Source of the DNA: Candidatus Krumholzibacteriia bacterium
Lineage (GTDB): Bacteria; Krumholzibacteriota; Krumholzibacteria; WVZY01; JAKEHA01
Reading direction: 5' to 3'
Assembly: GCA_029863355.1 (NCBI GenBank)
Contig: JAOTVO010000053.1
Coordinates: 1-12,198 of the forward strand
Length of the DNA: 12,198 nt
Positions 1 to 6,516 of this stretch are shown piece after piece (position 1 is the first letter of the stretch; each line of letters opens with the position of its first letter). The position numbers and the translations under genes are program-made. Below the pieces are notes generated by a model. That model ran no database searches and was not told the origin of the DNA. It worked only from the letters and a program-made list of their open reading frames with translations.

Positions 1-1
1 C

Positions 2-424
2 GCGTACCGCATCCGCGTCTTCTCACAGGATGGCGAGACCGAGGCCACGCTGGTCCGCGACATAACCGGTCCACCGGTCACCGACGAAGACAAAGACGAC
101 TACTTCGCCTCCTTTGCCGGCGACGACCGGCCGGGATTGGCCGATGCCGTGCGCCGGGCCGTCGCGTTCCCCAAGCGCAAGCCGGTGCTCGGCGGTCTGT
201 GGGCCGACCCCGCAGGCTACCTGATCGTGGCGGTGACGCAGCCTTTCGGCGAAACGCCCGTTTACGACGTCTTCGACCCCTCGGGGGAATACATCGGAGA
301 CGTGGCCATCGAGAATCTACCCCGCCGGCCGATCTTCGCGGCCGACGGCTTCGTCTACGGCGTGCGCGTGTCGGAGGAAGACCTGCCCAAGGTGTGCCGC
401 TTCAAAATCATGCCGCTACAGTAG
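2..424 (+). CDS. 6-bladed beta-propeller protein, C-terminal part (5' end outside the window)
   Basis: The frame is open from the left edge and ends with TAG at 422-424, giving 140 visible residues and no in-window start that has to be the true one. The visible part reads like the last blades of the 6-bladed beta-propeller (NHL-like) proteins common in FCB-group and Gemmatimonadota genomes. It starts with a strand of the YRIRVFSQDGE type, then has an acidic linker (PVTDEDKDDY), a KPVLGGLWADPAGYLIVAV strand pair, a YDVFDPSGEYIGDV blade core, and a last strand ending FKIMPL. Such proteins are usually exported and bind ligands or partners; no catalytic motif is visible. The end overlaps the stop of the opposing permease gene by 9 bp. 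The family call is good, the specific role is unknown, and a signal peptide would lie upstream of the window. Confidence 0.72.
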   Translation, partial: AYRIRVFSQDGETEATLVRDITGPPVTDEDKDDYFASFAGDDRPGLADAVRRAVAFPKRKPVLGGLWADPAGYLIVAVTQPFGETPVYDVFDPSGEYIGDVAIENLPRRPIFAADGFVYGVRVSEEDLPKVCRFKIMPLQ

Positions 425-1735
425 CGCGTACCGCGCGACGAACAAGAGCCCCAGCGCGTAGACGAGCGCCGAGCACTCGCGCGCGCGGCCGGTCAGCAGT
501 TTGAGCGCGGGGTAGGCGATGAAGCCGAAGGCGATACCGTCGGCGATGGACCACGTGAAGGGAATCCCGATCATCACGAGGAAGGCGGGGAAGGCCTCGG
601 TGAGGTCGGTCCAATCGATGCGGCGGATGCTGCCGGTCATCAAGCAGCCCACCACGATCAGCGCGGGTGCGGTCATGGGCTGGAGGGACGCGCCACCCGC
701 GACCTCGACGCCCCCGCCGATCATGCGCACCAGCGGCGAGAAGAAGAGCGCGACCACGAAGAGGGCACCGGTCACCATGTTGGCGAACCCGGTGCGCGCA
801 CCCGCCTGCACGCCGGTCGCGCTCTCGATGTAGGCGGTCACCGTCGAGGTGCCGAGCGCGGCGCCCACCACGGTGCCGGTGGAGTCGGCGACGAGCGCGC
901 GGGTGGCCCGCGGCAGGTGCCCGTCCTTCATGAAGCCCGCCTGCTCGCCGATCCCGATCAGCGTACCGATGGCGTCGAAGATGGCCATGAAGAGAAAGAT
1001 CACGACGACGGGGAACATCGCCGCTTCCAGGAGTCCGCGCAGGTCGAGGGCGAGGAAGGTCGGCGCGAGCGAGGGGGGCGCCGACACGAGCCCCTGCCAC
1101 ACGACGAGGCCGAGCGCCCACGCCAGGACCGACGTGAACAGTATCCCGATCAGGATCGCGCCCTTGACGCGCCGCGCCATGAGCGCGGTGGTGGCGAGGA
1201 GCCCGGCGAGTGCCACCAGCGTGGGCGTACGCGTCAGGTCGCCGAGGTGGACGATGCCGGCGCCCTCGGGGCGCTCGACGATCCCCGCGCCGACCAGGCC
1301 GATCACGGCGATGAACATCCCGATGCCCACGGCGATGGCGTGCTTGAGGCTCGCGGGCACGGCGTCGATGATCATTTCGCGGATGCGCAGGAAGGTGAGC
1401 AGAAAGAACACGACGCCGGACACGAACACGGCGGCAAGTGCGACCTGCCACGACACGGCCATCCCCGTTACCACGGTGAGGAAGAAGAAGTTCTCGCCCA
1501 TGGCCGGAGCGAGCGCGATGGGGTAATTGGCGAGCAGTCCCATGGCGACGGTGGCGATGGCGGCGGAGATGCAGGTGGCCGCCATCACGGCGCCGAAGTC
1601 CATGCCCGCACCCGACAGCACGGCAGGATTGACGAAGACGATGTACGCCATCGTCATGAACGTCGTGATGCCGCCGAGCACCTCGGTGCGAATGTCGCTG
1701 CCGGCGGCGCGAACCTGAAAGAAGCGCTCGATCAT
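416..1735 (-). CDS. NCS2/AzgA-type purine (adenine/guanine/hypoxanthine) permease
   Basis: This 439-residue hydrophobic protein should be an inner-membrane nucleobase:cation symporter of the NCS2 family, AzgA/AdeQ branch, whose usual length is about 430-450. Family signatures are in order: LGGITTFMTMAYIVFVNPAV (residues 20-38), NYPIALAPAMGENFFF (70-85), LKHAIAVGIGMFIAVIGL (130-147), then FDAIGTLIGIGEQAGFMKDG (253-272), and TSTVTAYIESATGVQAGARTG (296-316). About 12 membrane segments are expected. The usual GLN before the aromatic stretch is GEN here (Glu81). The ATG lies inside ATGA, overlapping the TGA of the upstream cytochrome gene. No Shine-Dalgarno sequence precedes it, so translation probably depends on coupling. 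A longer in-frame extension upstream exists but is the wrong frame of the cytochrome gene. Substrate is inferred from family; purine bases are the best guess, and uracil or xanthine are less likely. Confidence 0.88.
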   Translation of the reverse strand: MIERFFQVRAAGSDIRTEVLGGITTFMTMAYIVFVNPAVLSGAGMDFGAVMAATCISAAIATVAMGLLANYPIALAPAMGENFFFLTVVTGMAVSWQVALAAVFVSGVVFFLLTFLRIREMIIDAVPASLKHAIAVGIGMFIAVIGLVGAGIVERPEGAGIVHLGDLTRTPTLVALAGLLATTALMARRVKGAILIGILFTSVLAWALGLVVWQGLVSAPPSLAPTFLALDLRGLLEAAMFPVVVIFLFMAIFDAIGTLIGIGEQAGFMKDGHLPRATRALVADSTGTVVGAALGTSTVTAYIESATGVQAGARTGFANMVTGALFVVALFFSPLVRMIGGGVEVAGGASLQPMTAPALIVVGCLMTGSIRRIDWTDLTEAFPAFLVMIGIPFTWSIADGIAFGFIAYPALKLLTGRARECSALVYALGLLFVARYALL

Positions 1736-2769
1736 GGGCGCGATGTCGGCGCGGCGCCGGGCAGCGTGCCGCCCATGAAGAGGATCGACGAGCCGAGGAG
1801 GTCCGGGCCGTATTCGGGGTTGTGCACGCCGCGGCTGCCGTCCTCGCGCACGAGGAGGAAGTTCCACAGAGCGCCGGCGGAATCGGAAGAAGCGACGACG
1901 CGCCCCTCCACGGGGTTGCCCTCGGCGTCGAGGAGCCGGGCCGCGCGCAGGAGATTCTCGAGCGTGGCAAGCAGGACGTCCACGTCGCTCTGGACATCTT
2001 CGTAGTCGAAATCGTCCACGTCGCCGTCGTGACACGCGCTCGCGTTGCAGCCGCCCGTGTTCAGCCGCTCTTCTCCGAAGGCGTCCGAGCGCATGTTGAA
2101 CGAATGCCCGCCCAGCGGCGCACCGGCGCGCGCCGTGAAGTGGCAGTCCAGACAGCCGTCCTCGGTCTCGTCGAGGTGCGGGCCGTCGAAGTAGGGGACG
2201 AGCGGGTACTCGTAGCCGTTCTCCCCCGCGAAGAGGTCGCTCTGCGGGCCGTGGTGCGGTCCCCAGTGGCTGTCGAGGGTCACCGTGTCGCTCGGCGTGC
2301 GCACGTAGGTGTCCACGTTCTGCCGCGCGCGGTGGCAGTATGCGCAGAGGTTCGCGCGGCCCATGTCGGGCGCCTCGCCGTTGGCCAGCGCGATGGGATC
2401 GCGAACGCGCAACGAGAGGTCGCCGCGCGTGTGCGGCGCGTGGCAGGTGAAGCAATGAATCGCCGTGGGGTTGGCGACGCTCGCCGGTGCGGCGCCACCC
2501 TGGGTCGTCTGCACGAACCCCTGGTGCGTGTGACAGGGATTGCAGGATCGAGAGGTGCGGTCGATGGTGCGGCCGCTGGCGTGGCGCGAGTAGCCCCACT
2601 CGACTTCGGCCCCCGCAAAGCGCGCGTTGTCGTCGGTGTGGCAGGAGAAGCAGTTCGTCGCGTTGTTCGTCTCCTCGAGGGCCGTGATGGATCGGTCGCA
2701 CGCGTTCGCGGCGAGCAGCGGGAGGAGCGCGGCCGGCAAGAGGCGGATCGAAAAACGGCGAGAGGTCAC
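1732..2769 (-). CDS. exported multihaem c-type cytochrome (six putative haem sites)
   Basis: This 345-residue protein has an N-terminal signal (positively charged MTSRRFSIR, then LLPAALLPLLAANA) with Cys24 just after it, so it may be a lipoprotein, although the AANAC lipobox is weak. Five canonical haem-binding CXXCH motifs are seen: CFSCH (40-44), CNPCH (76-80), CFTCH (106-110), CAYCH (142-146) and CLDCH (206-210). A sixth, CNASACH (241-247), has CX4CH spacing. Many extra His residues could be distal ligands. Near the C-terminus, GSRGVHNPEYGPDLL (311-325) resembles a motif common in multihaem cytochromes related to nitrite reductase and electron-transfer proteins. The likely role is electron transfer at the periplasm or outer surface; the partner is unknown. 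The GTG start is chosen because a GGAGGA Shine-Dalgarno lies 7 nt upstream and the signal peptide begins there. Its stop overlaps the permease start, so the two genes form an operon. Confidence 0.88.
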   Translation of the reverse strand: MTSRRFSIRLLPAALLPLLAANACDRSITALEETNNATNCFSCHTDDNARFAGAEVEWGYSRHASGRTIDRTSRSCNPCHTHQGFVQTTQGGAAPASVANPTAIHCFTCHAPHTRGDLSLRVRDPIALANGEAPDMGRANLCAYCHRARQNVDTYVRTPSDTVTLDSHWGPHHGPQSDLFAGENGYEYPLVPYFDGPHLDETEDGCLDCHFTARAGAPLGGHSFNMRSDAFGEERLNTGGCNASACHDGDVDDFDYEDVQSDVDVLLATLENLLRAARLLDAEGNPVEGRVVASSDSAGALWNFLLVREDGSRGVHNPEYGPDLLGSSILFMGGTLPGAAPTSRP

Positions 2770-2776
2770 ACGAGGG

Positions 2777-2782
2777 TCCTCC
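2777..2782 (-). promoter_or_regulatory. ribosome binding site that decides the GTG start of the cytochrome gene
   Basis: The minus strand reads GGAGGA here, 7 nt before the GTG at 2769-2767. This strong Shine-Dalgarno match supports the non-ATG start, which also puts a signal peptide at the very N-terminus. I found no convincing -35/-10 pair for this minus-strand operon in the 115-bp divergent gap (2770-2884). Confidence 0.7.
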
Positions 2783-2825
2783 GCAGGCAGCCTAGCGCAG
2801 TCGGCGGCGGTCTCCCTAGCGAAAG

Positions 2826-2854
2826 TTGCGGCGCCGCGCGCGCGCTGCTACAAT
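2826..2854 (+). promoter_or_regulatory. putative sigma-70-type promoter for the 2885 gene
   Basis: TTGCGG (2826-2831) and TACAAT (2849-2854) are separated by 17 bp. The -10 matches TATAAT at 5 of 6 positions and the -35 matches TTGACA at only 3 of 6. Transcription would start near 2861, at the foot of a perfect hairpin. The same TACAAT hexamer is the -10 of the stronger promoter at 7720-7748, which supports it. Still a prediction from sequence alone. Confidence 0.45.
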
Positions 2855-2859
2855 GAACA

Positions 2860-2878
2860 CGGCGCCCCACGGGCGCCG
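2860..2878 (+). repeat. perfect 8-bp inverted repeat in the leader of the 2885 gene
   Basis: CGGCGCCC and GGGCGCCG are exact reverse complements around a 3-nt CAC loop. The hairpin would lie at the very 5' end of the mRNA and its right arm touches the only purine-rich stretch (GGGAG, 2878-2882) before the ATG at 2885. It has no T tract, so it is not an intrinsic terminator. It could stabilise the mRNA or limit ribosome access, or simply reflect high GC content. Confidence 0.5.
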
Positions 2879-2884
2879 GGAGCC

Positions 2885-3370
2885 ATGATCCGCGCCACCC
2901 TCATCGCCGCCGCGCTGACGGCACTCGCCGCCCCTCTGGCGCATGCCCAGGAGAGCGCGCTGAAGGACCGCGTGGACGTCGGCTTCCACGACCCGGACCT
3001 GGCGGCCGCGCGCTTTGCCGGCGCCGACCTCGGCGAGTGGCACCCCTCGCGCAGCCTCTTGTGGCGCGGCCGGTCGATCACGGCCGCCGACGCGAGCGCG
3101 GGGACGGTCGGCTTCCTCACCCTGCGCGCCGAAACGCTCTACGGACTGGAGCGGGTGCAACTCACGCCGCTCGACATGGCGCTCGAGGGCGCGGCCACCG
3201 GCGCCACGCTCGGCCTCTTCGCCGGGGCCGTGGGTGGCGCGACGGGCCTGTGGAGCGAGCGCACCTCCTGGGCGATCGTGGGCGGGCTGGCGGCGTTCGG
3301 CGCGATCATGGGCACGAAGAAGGGCATCGACGAACCCGCGGTGCGGCTGCGGTTTCGCGACGAGCGGTGA
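2885..3370 (+). CDS. small exported protein with glycine-rich hydrophobic segment, function unknown
   Basis: A 161-residue protein that I do not recognise. It starts with a clear Sec-type signal peptide (MIRATLIAAALTALAAPLAHA, likely cleaved before Gln22). The middle is a mixed, polar region including LRAETLYGLERVQLTPLDMA (80-99). A glycine/alanine-rich hydrophobic part follows (about 100-143), with GxxxG-like spacing (GAATGATLGLFAGAVGGATG, then a second stretch AIVGGLAAFGAIMG). This looks like two membrane-inserting or glycine-zipper helices. The end is charged (PAVRLRFRDER). The ATG at 2885 is chosen because the signal peptide starts there; the same frame is open further upstream to 2627, but that lies antisense to the cytochrome gene. 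The Shine-Dalgarno sequence is poor (GGGAG, 2-nt spacing). Its TGA overlaps the GTG start of the downstream glycosyltransferase, so the two are probably coexpressed. A role in the envelope is inferred only. Confidence 0.75.
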   Translation: MIRATLIAAALTALAAPLAHAQESALKDRVDVGFHDPDLAAARFAGADLGEWHPSRSLLWRGRSITAADASAGTVGFLTLRAETLYGLERVQLTPLDMALEGAATGATLGLFAGAVGGATGLWSERTSWAIVGGLAAFGAIMGTKKGIDEPAVRLRFRDER

Positions 3371-4965
3371 TAAAAGCGCAATTGAAACCGCTCTCTGCCC
3401 CGGCCTACGAGCGCATGGCGCGGGTCACCGCGTGGCTCCTCCTCGCGCTCGCGGCGGTCGTCTTTCTGAAGAACGCGTGGGTCTGCGACGACGCCTACAT
3501 CTCGTACCGCTCCATCGAACAGGTCTTCGCTGGTAACGGCCCGCGCTGGAATCCCCACGAGCGCGTGCAGGTCTACACGAGCCCGCTGTGGTTCTGGACC
3601 CTCTGCCTGTTTCGCGTCTTCTCGCCAAGCGTGTTCCTCAACGGTATCGCCGCCGCGGCGATCGCATTCGCCGCGACACTCCTCGTCCTGCGCCGCGCGC
3701 TGCGCGACGATCTCGCGTGGATGGCCGCAAGCGCGCTGCTCTTGGCGTCCAACGGCTTCTTCGACTTCACCACCTCCGGCCTGGAGAGCCCGCTTTGCTA
3801 TCTCGTGATCGCGCTCTTCGTTGGCGCACTCATCGCGCTGGAGAGGGATGACGATGAAGCCGCGCGACGGCGCGCGCTGCGCAGGATGCTCTTCGCCGCG
3901 GGCGCGCTCCTTGTGTGTCGCTACGACCTCGTCACGCTGGGCGCGCCGCCGCTTGCCTATGCCGTCTACCGGCACCGCTTGCTCTACGCGCCGCGCCGGT
4001 GGGCCGCGCTCGCGCTGGGCGCGCTCGCGCCGTTCGTCATATGGTGCGCATTCGCGCTCGTCTACTACGGCACCATCTTTCCCAATCCCGCCTACTCCAA
4101 GCTCGCCACCGGTATCCCCCAGGCCGATCTGTGGCGCCAGGGGCTGCGTTACCTGGGTGCGAACGCGGCGCGCGACACGATCACCGTGGTAGCGATTGCC
4201 CTTTCCATGGCCGCGCTGATCACGTCGCGCCGCGGGTGGGCACGCGCTCTGGCCGCGGGCGTGGCGCTCCACGTGGCGTACGTGGTCCACGTCGGCGGCG
4301 ATTTCATGCTCGGGCGCTTCCTCGCGTTTCCGTTTTTCGCCGGCGTGATCGGCGCGCTCGCCCTCTGCGCCTCGCTCCCCGGGCGCGCACGCGCGGCCGT
4401 TCCCGCGGGGATCGCAACCGTGTGCCTCGTGTACTGGCTCGCCTACCCGCACACCCCCGTCAACAGCCCGCTCGGGCACGTCACCGGGGACACACCGCCG
4501 TCCGGCGTCAACGATGAGCGCGGCGCGTACTCGAAGGCCACCGTGTGGTACTACTTCACCCATCGCGACGAGCCCCCGTTTCCCGGGCACGGTTGGAGCC
4601 GCGAGGGCTTGTGGCTCGCCGAGAGCGACGTGTGCTGCGGGATGGAGTGGTCGGTGGGCTTCTACGGATACTGGGCCGGGACGGAGAAGCGCATCGTCGA
4701 TCTCTTCACGATCTGCGATCCCCTGCTGGCGCGGCTGAAGGTGACGCCCGGTGAGGAGTGGCGCATCGGACACTTCAAACGCCACGCCCCCGACGGCTAC
4801 TTCGAGTCCGTCCACCACCTCGAGAACCGCATCGTCGACCCCGACCAGCGCCGCTACTACGAGAAGCTGGTACTCATCACGCAGAGCGAGCGCCTCTTCT
4901 CGCGCGAACGCCTGGGCGCGATCGTGGCCATGAACCTGGGGCGCTACGACCACTACCTCGAGTGA
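3367..4965 (+). CDS. GT-C membrane glycosyltransferase, AftB/GT89-like (arabinofuranosyltransferase-type)
   Basis: From the GTG at 3367 this is a 532-residue protein with about 10 membrane segments in residues 20-360 and a soluble C-terminal domain of about 170 residues. The first loop carries the GT-C acidic pair in VCDDAYISYRSIEQVFAG (39-56) and WNPHERVQVYTSPLW (61-75). Other family marks are VGGDFMLGRFLAFP (309-322), IVDLFTICDPLLARL (443-457) and EWRIGHFKRHAPDGY (464-478). These fit integral-membrane transferases using polyprenyl-phosphate sugars, like mycobacterial AftB, which would act on the outer face of the inner membrane. The donor and acceptor are unknown here, and arabinose is not implied. 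The GTG overlaps the upstream TGA as GTGA, suggesting coupling; ATG at 3415 (516 residues) is the alternative, and neither has a strong Shine-Dalgarno. It ends 8 bp from the convergent catalase gene. Confidence 0.78.
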   Translation: MIKAQLKPLSAPAYERMARVTAWLLLALAAVVFLKNAWVCDDAYISYRSIEQVFAGNGPRWNPHERVQVYTSPLWFWTLCLFRVFSPSVFLNGIAAAAIAFAATLLVLRRALRDDLAWMAASALLLASNGFFDFTTSGLESPLCYLVIALFVGALIALERDDDEAARRRALRRMLFAAGALLVCRYDLVTLGAPPLAYAVYRHRLLYAPRRWAALALGALAPFVIWCAFALVYYGTIFPNPAYSKLATGIPQADLWRQGLRYLGANAARDTITVVAIALSMAALITSRRGWARALAAGVALHVAYVVHVGGDFMLGRFLAFPFFAGVIGALALCASLPGRARAAVPAGIATVCLVYWLAYPHTPVNSPLGHVTGDTPPSGVNDERGAYSKATVWYYFTHRDEPPFPGHGWSREGLWLAESDVCCGMEWSVGFYGYWAGTEKRIVDLFTICDPLLARLKVTPGEEWRIGHFKRHAPDGYFESVHHLENRIVDPDQRRYYEKLVLITQSERLFSRERLGAIVAMNLGRYDHYLE

Positions 4966-4973
4966 CTCTCTGT

Positions 4974-6446
4974 TTACACGTCCTTCGGCACGGCGCTCAT
5001 CGAGATCCCTAGCGCGGCGGCGACGCCTTCTCCGTAGGCCAGGTCCGCCTTCGCGCAATTGCCGATGTGTCGGACCTTGATCTCCTTGGGAGCATCGCCC
5101 ATGGCCCTAGAGGTGTTCTCGAAGAGCACCTTCTGCTGCGCGGGACTCATCGCCCTGAACAACGCGCGGGGCTGGGAGAAGTAGTCGTCATCATCCTCGC
5201 GGTGGCTCCAGTGGTCGGCAGCGCCATCGAGACCGAGAGGCGGCTCCCGGAATTCGGGCTGCTCTTGCCATTCGCCGTAGCTGTTGGGCTCGTAGCCGAG
5301 GGTACCGCCGTGGTTGTCGTCTACCCGCATGGCGCCGTCGCGATGGAAGGTGTGGACCGGACAGCGCGCGCGGTTGACCGGGATGAGGTGGTGGTTGACG
5401 CCAAGGCGATAGCGCTGGGCGTCGCCGTACGAGAAGAGCCGTCCCTGCAGCATCTTGTCGGGGGAGAAGCCGATGCCGGGTACGATGTTAGCCGGGTTGA
5501 AAGCCGCCTGCTCGACCTCGGCGAAGTAGTTCTCGGGGTTCTTGTTGAGCTCCATAACGCCCAAGTCGATGAGTGGGTAGTCCTTGTGCGGCCAGACCTT
5601 GGTAAGGTCAAAGGGGTTGAAGGGGAACTCGTCGGCGTCCGCCTCCGGCACCACCTGGATCTTAACGTTCCACTTGGGGAAGACCCCCTTCTCGATACTC
5701 TCGAACAGGTCGCGCTGGTGGCTCTCCCGATCCTTACCGACGATCGCCTCGGCCTCCTCGTCGGTGAGGTTCTTGATCCCCTGCTGGGTCTTGAGGTGGA
5801 ACTTGACCCAGAACCGCTCACCCTTCGCGTTGAGCAGGCTGAAGGTGTGGCTGCCGTAGCCATTCATGTGGCGATAGGAGTACGGAATGCCCCGGTCACT
5901 CATCGTGATCGTGACCTGGTGCAACGCCTCGGGCAACGACGTCCAGAAATCCCAATTGTTGCGCGTGCTGCGCATGTTGGTCTTGGGATCCCGCTTGACG
6001 GCATGGTTGAGGTCGGGGAACTTGAGCGGATCGCGCAGGAAGAACACCGGCGTATTATTACCCACTAAGTCCCAGTTGCCTTCCTCGGTGTAGAACTTGA
6101 TCGCGAAACCGCGGATGTCGCGTTCGGCGTCGGCCGCCCCGCGCTCGCCGGCCACCGTGGAGAAGCGGACGAACAGACCGGTCTTCTTGCCGACCCGGGA
6201 GAACACCTTCGCCTTGGTGTACTTGGTGATGTCGTGGGTGACGGTGAAGGTACCGTAGGCGCCGGAGCCCTTGGCGTGCATGCGGCGCTCGGGGATCACC
6301 TCGCGGTCGAAGTGCGCGAGCTTCTCCAAATACCACACGTCCTGGAGAAGCACGGGGCCGCGCGGCCCCGCGGTCATCGAGTTCTGGTTGTCGACGACGG
6401 GTGCGCCGACGTTGTTGGTCAGTTTCTTCTCGCTGTTCTCAGCCAT
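4974..6446 (-). CDS. monofunctional haem catalase, small-subunit (clade 3) type
   Basis: This 490-residue protein should convert hydrogen peroxide to water and oxygen in the cytoplasm, as a haem b tetramer. The length fits small-subunit catalases, with no extra C-terminal flavodoxin-like domain. The active-site His57 lies in [20 protein letters not shown] (46-65). Asn130 lies in [13 protein letters not shown] (124-136). The proximal haem ligand is Tyr340 in [14 protein letters not shown] (336-349). Spacing matches the His54/Asn127/Tyr337 set of Proteus mirabilis catalase. The ATG has an AGGAGG Shine-Dalgarno 7 nt upstream. It lies 70 bp downstream of nadA on the same strand, with no clear terminator or promoter between, so co-transcription is possible. 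Base composition looks lower in GC than its neighbours (three sampled 60-nt lines contain 32, 34 and 36 G+C), a possible sign of transfer. Confidence 0.96.
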   Translation of the reverse strand: MAENSEKKLTNNVGAPVVDNQNSMTAGPRGPVLLQDVWYLEKLAHFDREVIPERRMHAKGSGAYGTFTVTHDITKYTKAKVFSRVGKKTGLFVRFSTVAGERGAADAERDIRGFAIKFYTEEGNWDLVGNNTPVFFLRDPLKFPDLNHAVKRDPKTNMRSTRNNWDFWTSLPEALHQVTITMSDRGIPYSYRHMNGYGSHTFSLLNAKGERFWVKFHLKTQQGIKNLTDEEAEAIVGKDRESHQRDLFESIEKGVFPKWNVKIQVVPEADADEFPFNPFDLTKVWPHKDYPLIDLGVMELNKNPENYFAEVEQAAFNPANIVPGIGFSPDKMLQGRLFSYGDAQRYRLGVNHHLIPVNRARCPVHTFHRDGAMRVDDNHGGTLGYEPNSYGEWQEQPEFREPPLGLDGAADHWSHREDDDDYFSQPRALFRAMSPAQQKVLFENTSRAMGDAPKEIKVRHIGNCAKADLAYGEGVAAALGISMSAVPKDV

Positions 6447-6453
6447 GGCTCCG

Positions 6454-6459
6454 CCTCCT
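6454..6459 (-). promoter_or_regulatory. ribosome binding site of the catalase gene
   Basis: The minus strand has a perfect AGGAGG, 7 nt before the ATG at 6446-6444. It is the strongest Shine-Dalgarno in the window and fits high expression of a catalase. The rest of the 70-bp gap back to nadA (6447-6516) shows no convincing promoter, terminator or operator. Confidence 0.75.
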
Positions 6460-6516
6460 ACTTTCTCGAACGGTTTTGCCTGGTCTTCCTGGCACCGCAG
6501 GCCAAACTTGGATGCC

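Noticed and set aside
917..2005. Plus-strand open frame of 362 residues over the permease and cytochrome genes
   Set aside because: His/Asp/Arg-rich shadow of the minus-strand permease; no start signal or family resemblance.
1736..2701. N-terminal extension of the permease up to 2701
   Set aside because: It is an out-of-frame translation of the cytochrome gene, Arg/His-rich, and the permease signature starts right after the ATG at 1735.
1822..2856. Long plus-strand open frame of 344 residues
   Set aside because: It lies antisense to the cytochrome gene, whose CXXCH motifs, signal peptide and Shine-Dalgarno are clear. Long antisense frames are expected in GC-rich DNA.
2627..2884. Longer N-terminus for the small exported protein
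   Set aside because: The extension runs antisense through the cytochrome gene and would bury the signal peptide that starts at 2885.
3139..5058. Long minus-strand open frame of 639 residues
   Set aside because: It is antisense to the small exported protein and the glycosyltransferase, and is a low-complexity Arg/Glu/Ala/Gly-rich translation without recognisable domains.
5067..6068. Plus-strand open frame of 333 residues over the catalase gene
   Set aside because: Antisense to a catalase with all active-site residues intact; leucine/valine-rich mirror translation.
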